A stretch of 6,223 bases of DNA from Calditrichia bacterium (GCA_026991005.1 JALXCH010000262.1:1-6223), one strand, 5' to 3'; numbered from the stretch's first letter, positions 1-5,288 are shown. Notes: generated from the letters alone by a model not told the origin. Made by a program: numbers and translations.

Positions 1-964
1 TTACTGTTTTGGGAAGGGCTTCAATGAAATGTTTTATGGAGAAAGGCCGGAATAACCGGACTTTCAGCACTCCAACTTTTTCTCCGCGTTCTACCAGATA
101 TTCCACCGTTTCGTGAGCGGCTTCGGCACCGGAACCCATCAGTACAATCACGCGCTCGGCTTCGGGATGCCCCACATAGTCGAAAAGGTGATAATGGCGG
201 CCGGTGAGTCCCGCAAAGCGATCCATTTGTTTTTGCATCACTTCCGGGAATTTCAGGTAGAAGGGATTCACAGTTTCGCGTGCCTGGAAGAAATGATCCG
301 GATTCTGCGCCGTTCCCCGCAACACGGGATGGTCTGGCGAGAGGGCACGCTCCCGATGGGCAATTACCAGGTCGTCATTAATCATATAGCGCATGTCGTC
401 CATGGTTAACTGCTCAATCTTCTGGACTTCGTGAGACGAACGAAATCCATCGAAGAAATGCAGTACCGGCACCCGCCCTTCCAGCGTAGCCGCCTGAGCA
501 ATCAGTGCAAAATCCATAATTTCCTGAATGGAATTAGAAGCAAACAGGGCAAAACCTGTGGTACGGGTGGCCATCACATCGCTATGGTCACCAAAAATAG
601 ATAGAGCGTGGGTTGCCACAGTACGGGCGGAAACGTGAAATACTGTAGAAGTTAATTCACCGGCAATTTTGTGCATGTTGGGGATCATCAACAACAAGCC
701 TTGAGATGCGGTAAAGGTCGTAGTTAAAGCACCGGTTTGCAGTGCGCCGTGCACCGCACCCGAGGCACCACCTTCACTTTGCATCTCCACCACTTCAGGT
801 ACCGTTCCCCAGATGTTTTTCTGCCCCATGGCGCTCCAGGCATCCGCCCATTCTCCCATGGGGGAAGATGGTGTGATGGGGTAAATCGCTATTACCTCAT
901 TCACCCTGTGCGCAACATAGGCGGCAGCTTCGTTACCGTCTATGGTCACCATCTTTCGCTGCAT
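1..964 (-). CDS. nifJ: Pyruvate:ferredoxin (flavodoxin) oxidoreductase, N-terminal part, truncated by window edge
   Basis: The minus-strand frame is open from ATG at 964 to the left edge: 321 codons of a protein usually about 1170-1200 residues. The family oxidatively decarboxylates pyruvate with CoA to acetyl-CoA and CO2 and reduces ferredoxin or flavodoxin; it is cytoplasmic and uses TPP and Fe-S clusters. The visible part covers domain I (POR_N, about residues 5-245) and the start of domain II (from about 265, with 'KVRLFRPFS' at 301-309). Family signatures are 'YPITPSSPMGEW' (28-39), 'EVVEMQSEGGASGAVHG' (57-73) and 'TASQGLLLMIPNMHKIAGEL' (85-104). Thr31, Glu64 and Arg114 fall at the same numbers as the active-site residues known in the Desulfovibrio africanus enzyme. 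The start is supported by AGGAG six bases upstream; Met5 is an alternative without such a site. The TPP-binding and 8Fe ferredoxin domains should lie beyond the edge. No frameshift is seen. Divergent from the GH9 gene. Confidence 0.96.
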   Translation of the reverse strand, partial: MQRKMVTIDGNEAAAYVAHRVNEVIAIYPITPSSPMGEWADAWSAMGQKNIWGTVPEVVEMQSEGGASGAVHGALQTGALTTTFTASQGLLLMIPNMHKIAGELTSTVFHVSARTVATHALSIFGDHSDVMATRTTGFALFASNSIQEIMDFALIAQAATLEGRVPVLHFFDGFRSSHEVQKIEQLTMDDMRYMINDDLVIAHRERALSPDHPVLRGTAQNPDHFFQARETVNPFYLKFPEVMQKQMDRFAGLTGRHYHLFDYVGHPEAERVIVLMGSGAEAAHETVEYLVERGEKVGVLKVRLFRPFSIKHFIEALPKTV

Positions 965-970
965 CGCTTT

Positions 971-975
971 CTCCT
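971..975 (-). promoter_or_regulatory. Ribosome binding site of nifJ
   Basis: On the minus strand AGGAG lies six bases before the ATG at 964, in a purine-rich run (GAGAGGAGAAAGCG). It fixes the start at Met1 rather than Met5. A TATAAT-like hexamer directly upstream (981-986) is too close to the start to be the main promoter unless the leader is almost absent. Confidence 0.8.
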
Positions 976-1048
976 CTCTCATTATAGGGTTAACTGATTC
1001 TATCGCTTTCTGTTTAATCCATCATTTTACTTTCAATTTAGCCGCGAA

Positions 1049-1077
1049 AATTTACCTGATATCCCCCAGGATATCAA
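1049..1077 (-). promoter_or_regulatory. Candidate promoter for nifJ
   Basis: Read on the minus strand, TTGATA (1072-1077) is followed after exactly 17 bases by TAAATT (1049-1054). That is 5 of 6 and 4 of 6 matches to the sigma-70 -35 and -10 boxes. The same downstream box reads TAAATTTT, one base short of the Bacteroidota -7 element TAnnTTTG. Transcription would start near 1042, giving a leader of roughly 75-80 bases. A palindrome fills the spacer. This is a motif match only. Confidence 0.4.
1057..1076. repeat. 20-bp palindrome in the nifJ promoter spacer (possible operator)
   Basis: TGATATCC (1057-1064) and GGATATCA (1069-1076) are perfect 8-base inverted arms around CCCA. The dyad overlaps the candidate -35 box and fills the spacer up to the -10 box, where a dimeric repressor would block polymerase. 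It does not match the Rex consensus (TTGTGAA...TTCACAA). It could instead be a hairpin with a four-base loop. The regulator is unknown. Confidence 0.4.
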
Positions 1078-1342
1078 GTTTAAAATATTTCTGTCACAAA
1101 GTCCCGACTTCAGAGCGCTATCATGTGCAAAATACACACCAATTTCCCGAAACCCGGGGATTACACAATTTGTATCCCATGATCACGTAAAAAATTTTTA
1201 GAAATAAAAAACAATGCTGGTGTTTTCTTAAAAATAGGAAGCTGCTCTGCTCCCGGGCGTTCAGATAGAAATATGTGATATTTTTCATTTAACAAAGCAT
1301 TGTGAAATTTAGAGGGGTGGGGAGGATTTGAGAGCAATATGT

Positions 1343-1389
1343 TAGGGTATATAGGGTGTATAGGGTAAATAGGGTAAATAGGGTAAATA
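1343..1389. repeat. 9-bp tandem array, left part (TAGGGTAAA)
   Basis: Five consecutive 9-base units: TAGGGTATA, TAGGGTGTA and three exact TAGGGTAAA, followed by TA at 1388-1389. The array continues on the other side of the MITE-like element with the same unit and orientation. Because the unit is a multiple of three, the minus strand reads as a repeating 'YPI' peptide, which explains the spurious open frame here. Confidence 0.9.
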
Positions 1390-1405
1390 GAGGCTGTGTA
1401 AAAAT
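1390..1405 (+). repeat. Left terminal inverted repeat of the MITE-like element
   Basis: GAGGCTGTGTAAAAAT pairs perfectly with 1811-1826. With the flanking bases the match extends to 19 bases (ATA before GAGG; CCTC followed by TAT). The inner flanks of the two ends share no further similarity. Confidence 0.85.
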
Positions 1406-1453
1406 GCAGTGTCAATGGAATATTTATTCCTTGTCATTCAAAGTAAAATATAG

Positions 1454-1474
1454 CCCCGAGCTTCCAGCTCGGGG
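1454..1474 (+). repeat. REP-like hairpin 1
   Basis: CCCCGAGCT and AGCTCGGGG form a perfect 9-bp stem around a three-base loop (TCC), preceded by TAG at 1451-1453. The sequence TAGCCCCGAGCTT matches the reverse complement of hairpin 4 (TAGCCACGAGCTT) apart from one A/C difference and the loop, so the two are inverted copies of one repeat family. Such short GC-rich palindromes with a conserved 5' tag resemble REP sequences mobilised by RAYT (IS200-like Y1) transposases. That link is inferred. Confidence 0.7.
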
Positions 1475-1493
1475 AAATTAAGGCCCAAACTAC

Positions 1494-1528
1494 AAATTGG
1501 GCTTTAGCCCAATTTTAGGCTAAAGCCT
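1494..1528. repeat. REP-like double hairpin (hairpins 2 and 3)
   Basis: AAATTGGGCT (1494-1503) and AGCCCAATTT (1506-1515) form a perfect 10-bp stem with a two-base loop. Immediately after, AGGCT (1517-1521) pairs with AGCCT (1524-1528). GGCTTTAGCC at 1500-1509 is also the reverse complement of GGCTAAAGCC at 1518-1527, so the segment can instead fold as one 10-bp stem with an 8-base loop. The GCTTTAGC core is shared with the minus-strand reading of hairpin 4. Confidence 0.65.
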
Positions 1529-1553
1529 GATTTTGAGAGAGATATTCAGTGAT

Positions 1554-1573
1554 CCACGAGCTAAAGCTCGTGG
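1554..1573 (-). repeat. REP-like hairpin 4
   Basis: CCACGAGCT and AGCTCGTGG form a perfect 9-bp stem around AA. On the minus strand it reads TAGCCACGAGCTTTAGCTCG, the same tag and core as hairpin 1. The two therefore face each other across hairpins 2 and 3, like a bacterial interspersed mosaic element. Confidence 0.7.
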
Positions 1574-1810
1574 CTATGATGACACAAAAAGATTCAGCAT
1601 TCTGAAAATATTGTTTTGAAATACAAATACACAAAAAATATATGCATTGATATTAATACAGGAATTATAGATTCCGTAGAGAAATGCTTAATTTAGTAAA
1701 TAATACAAAACTTTCTCCCACAGGATCGGTATCCGACTCTATCTTTAATTTTAAACAAATACTATGAGTGGCAATATGCATGATATTGTTAAAATATAAT
1801 TATGATTTTT

Positions 1811-1826
1811 ATTTTTACACAGCCTC
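1811..1826 (-). repeat. Right terminal inverted repeat of the MITE-like element
   Basis: ATTTTTACACAGCCTC is the exact reverse complement of 1390-1405. It is followed by TA and then by the resumed 9-bp array. Confidence 0.85.
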
Positions 1827-1828
1827 TA

Positions 1829-1875
1829 TATAGGGTAAATAGGGTGGATAGAGTTGATAAGGGTTATAGGGTTGG
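1829..1875. repeat. 9-bp tandem array, right part, degenerating
   Basis: After the right TA duplication and one further TA, units run TAGGGTAAA, TAGGGTGGA, TAGAGTTGA, TAAGGGTTA and TAGGGTTGG, then dissolve into a GGA-rich tail to about 1893. The first unit is identical to the last units at 1361-1387, supporting one ancestral array of about ten copies interrupted by the mobile element. Confidence 0.8.
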
Positions 1876-1932
1876 AGGAGGATGGAGGGTGGATTAATTT
1901 AGCATAATTTGGTACATTTTTTTGTTATTCGA

Positions 1933-2000
1933 CTCTGGTTAAAATCTCCATTGTTTCGGAAGGAAAATCCACCTAAATTTGAAAAAAATCCGAACCAGAG
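1933..2000. repeat. 8-bp inverted repeat flanking the candidate GH9 promoter
   Basis: CTCTGGTT (1933-1940) is the exact reverse complement of AACCAGAG (1993-2000), 52 bases apart, bracketing the TTG/TAAATTTG pair. It could be paired half-sites for a regulator that loops the promoter, or chance: an 8-base match at this spacing is not rare. Confidence 0.25.
1951..1981 (+). promoter_or_regulatory. Candidate Bacteroidota-style promoter for the GH9 gene
   Basis: TTG (1951-1953) is followed after 20 bases by TAAATTTG (1974-1981), an exact match to the Bacteroidota -7 element TAnnTTTG at about the expected spacing from the -33 TTG. Transcription would begin near 1985-1990, giving a leader of about 150 bases. 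A second exact TAnnTTTG (TAATTTTG, 2032-2039) lacks a clear TTG partner. No good sigma-70 pair was found. Whether this organism uses such a promoter is not known. Confidence 0.35.
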
Positions 2001-2056
2001 CACAATAATATCTCCTGACTTTCCAACGGTCTAATTTTGCTTAAAAAAGGTTGATT

Positions 2057-2089
2057 TTTCCGGAAATTTCACAATTCTTACCCCGGAAA
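2057..2089 (+). promoter_or_regulatory. Dyad in the GH9 leader (TTTCCGG/CCGGAAA)
   Basis: TTTCCGG (2057-2063) and CCGGAAA (2083-2089) are perfect 7-base arms around a 19-base AT-rich spacer, ending 47 bases before the start codon. The left arm is itself part of the palindrome TTCCGGAA (2058-2065). It may be a leader hairpin or an operator; no known riboswitch fold is recognised. Confidence 0.3.
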
Positions 2090-2124
2090 CAAAAATAATT
2101 CATTTTTACCGTTCATCAATAAGA

Positions 2125-2129
2125 TAAGG
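2125..2129 (+). promoter_or_regulatory. Weak ribosome binding site of the GH9 gene
   Basis: TAAGG ends seven bases before the ATG at 2137. It is a weak Shine-Dalgarno match, but the spacing is right and the signal peptide begins immediately at this ATG, which supports the chosen start. Confidence 0.5.
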
Positions 2130-2136
2130 TATTCCC

Positions 2137-4689
2137 ATGACCCGGTACATTTATTTTATTTACTTTCTGGGATTTTCCCTTCTCCTGGCTCAGCCGGGCA
2201 GTGTCACTCAACGGTTAATGGTGGATCAATTCGGTTACCAGCCCGATGCTGAAAAAATTGCGGTCATTAGCAATCCTATCCAGGGATTCAACAGCAGCGA
2301 GAGCTACACCCCCGGTACCACCCTGCAAATACGACGTACTTCGGACAACGGGCTGGTGTTCAGTGGTTCCCCCACCGCCTGGGATGGCGGAAATACCCAT
2401 GCTCAATCCGGCGATCAGGTCTGGTGGTTCGATTTCTCCACGCTAACCACCCCCGGTGAATACTATCTGTACGATCCTCAAAACGACGCCGCCTCTTACA
2501 CCTTCTCTATTTCGAACAATGTGTACCAGATGGTGCTAAAACAGGCCTTGCGTACCTATTACTACCAGCGGTGTGGTACCCCCAAGCAAACCCCTTATGC
2601 TCACCCCAACTGGACGGATGCAGCCTGCCACCTAGGCAGCAACCAGGATACGGAATGTCGACTGGTCACCAATCCTGCGGATTCGACCATACGCGATCTT
2701 TCCGGGGGCTGGCACGATGCCGGTGATTACAACAAATACATCAACTACGCCGATGAGCCCATTCACGATTTACTCTTTGCTTACGAAGAAAAACCGGATA
2801 TCTGGACGGACGATTTTGGGATTCCCGAAAGTGGCAATGGGATTCCGGATATTCTGGATGAAATCAAATGGGAACTGGATTGGTTTCTGAAAATGCAGAA
2901 AGCGGATGGTTCGGTGCTCCACAAAGTTTCCGTAACCCAGTGGCAAACCGGGAGCCCTCCCAGTACAGACAATGCAGCACGCTATTACGCTCCGGCCACA
3001 GCATCTGCCACTATCTCGGCTTGTGGGGTTTTTGCCCATGCTGCCATCGTTTTCGGCAACCTCTCCGATGCTACCATGCAAAGCTACGCCAATACCCTGC
3101 AATCCGCTGCCATTGCTGCCTGGAACTGGCTGGAGGCTCATCCGGATAGCATTCCCTCCCATTACAACAATGCGGGATTTTCCAGCTCCTCCGCCGAGGA
3201 TTCGGAATATCATCAAAAAGCCGCGCGCATTGCCGCTGCCGGTTACCTGGCGATTTTAACCGGGGAGGCCACCTACAAAAATTATTTCGAAAACAACTAT
3301 ACTTATCTACACCTCATCCAGTGGGATTGGGCTTCCCCATTCGAGGTGGAGATTAATGACGCCGCCCTTTACTATGCGAACTCCGCTTTAGCTTCCGCCT
3401 CCGTGGCTTCGGACATCCAGACTCGCTTCAAGAATTCCCTGCTATACGATTATTTACCGGATTTTACCGGTGGTACGGATGCGTATCGCGCTTATTTAAG
3501 CGATGGGAATTACACCTGGGGCAGCAATCGCACCAAATCCAATATGGGCAATATGTACTGGGATATGCTCACATATTCCCTGGATGCTGCCCACGCTTCG
3601 GATTACCAGCATGCGGCAGCCGGATATCTGCACTACCTGCACGGGGTGAATCCTTTGAGTTATGTGTATCTCTCCAATATGGGAGATTATGGAGCGGAGA
3701 ATTCTATTCCCGAGTTTTACCACGGCTGGTTCTGCGATGGTTCAGATTGGGACAATGTGAACACCTCGCTCTACGGCCCGGCACCGGGATTTGTCCCGGG
3801 TGGTCCCAATCCCAGCTACTCTCCCGATCCCGCCTACAGCGGTCCTCCCATCGAACCGCCGCAAAATCAACCCATTCAGAAATCCTTCCGCGCCTGGAAT
3901 ACCGGCTGGCCGGAAAACTCCTGGGAAGTGGCGGAAAATCACATCCCTTACCAGAGTGCTTACGTGCGTTTACTCTCTCATTTTACCGAGCTCTCCGGCA
4001 GCGGAGCAGCTCATCCCCGGCTGTACCTCCATCTTTATCTGGAGGGTGCTTACGATGCTGCGGGAGATACCATGCGCACCGACTTGGCTCGGAGTGGTTT
4101 GCTGCCAAACAATCAACCTTTTAATACCACACCCTGGAATTACTCCGGCAGCGAGAGCGTAGCCAGTTTCCCTTCGAACACTGTGGATTGGGTGCTGGTG
4201 GAGCTGCGTTCCGGCACAGAATCCTCTACCCGGGTGGAACGCCGGGCAGCGCTGCTGCTGAACAATGGATTGGTGACCGATCTGGATGGCTCCAGTGCCG
4301 TGGAATTTAACACCGCCACATCGGGATATTATTACATTGTGGTGTACTCCTACAACCACCTCCCGGTGATGAGCGCCCAGCCTGTGTTTTTGGTGAGCGA
4401 TCCGGCAACAGATTACGATTTCCGCACGGGGAGCGACCAGGCTTACTATACCTCCAACTTGGCGACAAAGGAGCTGGAATCCGGTGTGTGGGGGCTTATT
4501 GCCGGGGATGGCAATGGAGATGGCAGTATTAATACCACCGATCGCACCCAGGTATGGCTGCCCCGGAACGGCACGACATACGACTATTCCAGCGGTGCGG
4601 ATTTTAATCTGGATGGTGCCATCGATGCCATTGATTACAACCGTTGTTTGCTTCCCAACCTGGGCACCAGCAGCCAGGTACCGGATTAA
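2137..4689 (+). CDS. Secreted glycoside hydrolase family 9 enzyme (endoglucanase-like) with dockerin-type C-terminus
   Basis: 850 residues. Residues 1-18 are a Sec signal peptide (hydrophobic core, likely cut after LLLA-18). Residues about 25-125 form the CelD-type N-terminal Ig-like domain ('MVDQFGYQPDAEKIAVIS'). The GH9 (alpha/alpha)6 catalytic domain covers about 128-617. 'GGWHDAGDYNKY' (190-201) holds the catalytic Asp pair Asp194/Asp197. 'HGVNPLSYV' (502-510), 'GGPNPSYSPD' (555-564) and 'WEVAENHIPYQSAYVRLL' (596-613) are family motifs, and Glu600 aligns with the catalytic acid. Residues about 626-765 look like a beta-sandwich module ('WVLVELRSGT', 'DLDGSSAVEF', 'YNHLPVMSA'). Two calcium loops of the form DxNxDGxIxxxD follow at 791-802 and 822-833, as in type I dockerins. 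The family hydrolyses beta-1,4-glucans, usually cellulose, by inversion; the exact substrate is not visible. There is no T9SS tail, unlike the neighbouring protein. Monocistronic and convergent with the next gene. Confidence 0.95.
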   Translation: MTRYIYFIYFLGFSLLLAQPGSVTQRLMVDQFGYQPDAEKIAVISNPIQGFNSSESYTPGTTLQIRRTSDNGLVFSGSPTAWDGGNTHAQSGDQVWWFDFSTLTTPGEYYLYDPQNDAASYTFSISNNVYQMVLKQALRTYYYQRCGTPKQTPYAHPNWTDAACHLGSNQDTECRLVTNPADSTIRDLSGGWHDAGDYNKYINYADEPIHDLLFAYEEKPDIWTDDFGIPESGNGIPDILDEIKWELDWFLKMQKADGSVLHKVSVTQWQTGSPPSTDNAARYYAPATASATISACGVFAHAAIVFGNLSDATMQSYANTLQSAAIAAWNWLEAHPDSIPSHYNNAGFSSSSAEDSEYHQKAARIAAAGYLAILTGEATYKNYFENNYTYLHLIQWDWASPFEVEINDAALYYANSALASASVASDIQTRFKNSLLYDYLPDFTGGTDAYRAYLSDGNYTWGSNRTKSNMGNMYWDMLTYSLDAAHASDYQHAAAGYLHYLHGVNPLSYVYLSNMGDYGAENSIPEFYHGWFCDGSDWDNVNTSLYGPAPGFVPGGPNPSYSPDPAYSGPPIEPPQNQPIQKSFRAWNTGWPENSWEVAENHIPYQSAYVRLLSHFTELSGSGAAHPRLYLHLYLEGAYDAAGDTMRTDLARSGLLPNNQPFNTTPWNYSGSESVASFPSNTVDWVLVELRSGTESSTRVERRAALLLNNGLVTDLDGSSAVEFNTATSGYYYIVVYSYNHLPVMSAQPVFLVSDPATDYDFRTGSDQAYYTSNLATKELESGVWGLIAGDGNGDGSINTTDRTQVWLPRNGTTYDYSSGADFNLDGAIDAIDYNRCLLPNLGTSSQVPD
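4507..4635 (+). other. Dockerin-type paired calcium-binding loops of the GH9 enzyme
   Basis: This encodes residues 791-833. Loop 1 is D791-N793-D795-G796-I798-D802 and loop 2 is D822-N824-D826-G827-I829-D833, both perfect F-hand-type 12-residue loops 31 residues apart. In clostridial cellulosomes such pairs bind cohesins. In FCB bacteria similar repeats are common at the ends of secreted enzymes without a proven cohesin partner, so the binding role is uncertain. Confidence 0.8.
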
Positions 4690-4743
4690 ATCGCACTGGG
4701 GGGAAATGGCAATTCTATTGCAGGGGAAACAGGGGCGTCAATA

Positions 4744-4771
4744 ATTTTGAATTTTGAATTTTGAATTAAAA
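4744..4771. repeat. Heptamer array ATTTTGA
   Basis: Three exact tandem copies of ATTTTGA (4744-4764) are followed by a decayed copy. A related ATTTGGA/ATTTGTG block lies at 4994-5088. Confidence 0.8.
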
Positions 4772-4869
4772 TTATGAATTGACAATAAATAGGATGAACC
4801 AGATTGAAAAGGGAAACCGCAAAGCTTGCTCTTCTCGCGGGCTTTGTGAGTGCACGGGCAGGGCTCCCG

Positions 4870-4978
4870 GAATTATTTACCCCCGAATAATACAAATGGT
4901 CATTTACCAACGAATTATTTACCCACGAATTAGAAAGATTGATATTGTCCCACGAATAACACGAATGGACACGAATAA
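4870..4978. repeat. Degenerate CACGAAT repeat block
   Basis: GAATTATTTACCCCCGAAT (4870-4888) recurs as GAATTATTTACCCACGAAT (4912-4930), 18 of 19 bases identical, 42 bases apart. From about 4951, three CACGAAT copies follow one another at 9-10 base spacing (CACGAATAA, CACGAATGGA, CACGAATAAA). No spacer-repeat regularity of CRISPR type is present. Confidence 0.75.
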
Positions 4979-4993
4979 AAATATTTGTTCAAT

Positions 4994-5088
4994 GGAATTT
5001 TTAATTTGGTATTTTGGAGTTTGTGATTTGTAATTTGGAATTTTGTTTGTGATTTGGGATTTGTTTTTTAGGATTTGGAATTTGAATA
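4994..5088. repeat. Degenerate ATTTGGA/ATTTGTG heptamer block
   Basis: About ten imperfect units of ATTTGKR (ATTTGGA, ATTTGTG, ATTTGTA, ATTTGGG) run at 7-12 base spacing. The strand bias is strong: almost no C on the plus strand. The minus strand gives a repetitive 'QIPNPKKQIPNHKQ'-like peptide, a known style of spurious open frame. Confidence 0.75.
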
Positions 5089-5135
5089 TAAGTTTTTTTT
5101 GAATTAACCGCAGCGTCCGCTACGAGCGCTACGTG

Positions 5136-5170
5136 AAAAGATAAAAGACAAAAGACAAAAGACAAAAACA
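5136..5170. repeat. Heptamer array AAAAGAC
   Basis: Five contiguous 7-base units: AAAAGAT, three exact AAAAGAC (5143-5163) and AAAAACA. Read on the minus strand this is a T-rich tract downstream of the hairpin at 5183-5221. Confidence 0.85.
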
Positions 5171-5182
5171 CTATTGAATAGG

Positions 5183-5221
5183 TTCTCTGCAAAGTGCTCA
5201 CAAAACACTGCCGGCAGAGAA
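5183..5221 (-). terminator. Possible terminator hairpin of the T9SS-tail gene
   Basis: TTCTCTGC (5183-5190) pairs exactly with GCAGAGAA (5214-5221), and inner AGTG (5193-5196) pairs with CACT (5206-5209). On the minus strand it follows the stop codon at 5289 by about 65 bases. T-rich sequence (TGTTTTTGTCTTTTG) begins some 13 bases after the stem rather than directly. It is therefore not a canonical intrinsic terminator. Confidence 0.4.
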
Positions 5222-5242
5222 ATCCCTTCACCACCGGCAGCA

Positions 5243-5286
5243 ATGCTCTATGCCCTTATGCCCTATGCTTTATGTCCCTATGCTTT
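5243..5286. repeat. Heptamer-like array ATGCYYT
   Basis: Six consecutive units start with ATGC or ATGT at 5243, 5250, 5258, 5265, 5272 and 5280: ATGCTCT, ATGCCCTT, ATGCCCT, ATGCTTT, ATGTCCCT and ATGCTTTTT. Spacing is 7-8 bases. The array ends three bases before the stop codon of the minus-strand gene. Confidence 0.8.
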
Positions 5287-5288
5287 TT

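Larger units (their letters stand above)
965..1342. other. nifJ upstream intergenic region
   Basis: This AT-rich stretch between the nifJ start and the first 9-bp tandem array holds the nifJ ribosome binding site, a candidate promoter and a palindrome (listed separately). Positions 1161-1340 stay open on the minus strand (ending 'RDHGIQIV') but have no ribosome binding site, and the frame runs into the repeat array, so I do not call a gene. A weak dyad, GGGAT/ATCCC, lies at 1157-1178. Nothing else is recognisable. Confidence 0.6.
1390..1826. mobile_element. MITE-like non-autonomous element, 437 bp, with 16-bp terminal inverted repeats
   Basis: GAGGCTGTGTAAAAAT at 1390-1405 is the exact reverse complement of 1811-1826. 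Both ends are flanked by TA (1388-1389 and 1827-1828), consistent with a TA target duplication, and the same 9-bp array lies on both outer sides, so the insertion split it. Inside there is no open frame of meaningful length and no transposase; the left part holds REP-like hairpins and the rest is AT-rich with no recognisable gene. Small palindromes lie at 1417-1430 (GGAATA/TATTCC) and 1772-1788 (CAATAT/ATATTG). The end sequence resembles those of some DDE insertion sequences, but I cannot assign a family. An internally deleted insertion sequence is an equally good description. Confidence 0.72.
4690..5288. other. Convergent intergenic region filled with short tandem repeats
   Basis: The 599 bases between the two convergent stop codons contain no credible gene. 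They hold a small hairpin (GCAAT/ATTGC, 4709-4721), a GCAAAGC/GCTTTGT dyad (4819-4847) and five separate low-complexity repeat blocks plus a larger hairpin, listed individually. Open frames here translate to repetitive peptides and are judged spurious. No strong intrinsic terminator follows the GH9 stop codon. Confidence 0.75.

Noticed and set aside
981..986. Perfect TATAAT hexamer upstream of nifJ on the minus strand
   Set aside because: It would place the transcription start within the ribosome binding site, and no -35 box lies 16-18 bases upstream.
113..997. Plus-strand open frames opposite nifJ
   Set aside because: They lie antisense to a clearly conserved oxidoreductase frame and show no motifs.
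1161..1415. 84-codon minus-strand open frame containing a 'YPIYPIYPI' repeat
   Set aside because: Its N-terminal half is the translation of the 9-bp array and the end of the mobile element; there is no ribosome binding site. The last ~45 residues (ending 'RDHGIQIV') look slightly protein-like, but I recognise no family, so a decayed gene remnant is possible and not supported.
1343..1875. Telomere-like or replication-origin repeat
   Set aside because: TAGGGTAAA is interstitial and no DnaA boxes or replication gene are nearby; the resemblance is superficial.
2770..3216. 148-codon minus-strand open frame opposite the GH9 catalytic domain
   Set aside because: It is a shadow of the well-supported GH9 frame, without a start signal or protein-like motifs. 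The other frames inside 2137-4689 are rejected for the same reason.
4819..4847. GCAAAGC/GCTTTGT dyad as a terminator for the GH9 gene
   Set aside because: It is 130 bases past the stop, has a 15-base loop, and is not followed by a T run.
4870..4978. CRISPR array
   Set aside because: Repeat units are only 7-19 bases, imperfect, and lack regular unique spacers; no cas gene is present.
5001..5243. 80-codon minus-strand open frame ending in 'QIPNPKKQIPNHKQNSKLQ'
   Set aside because: It is a translation of the ATTTGKR repeat block; low-complexity, no start signal and no family.
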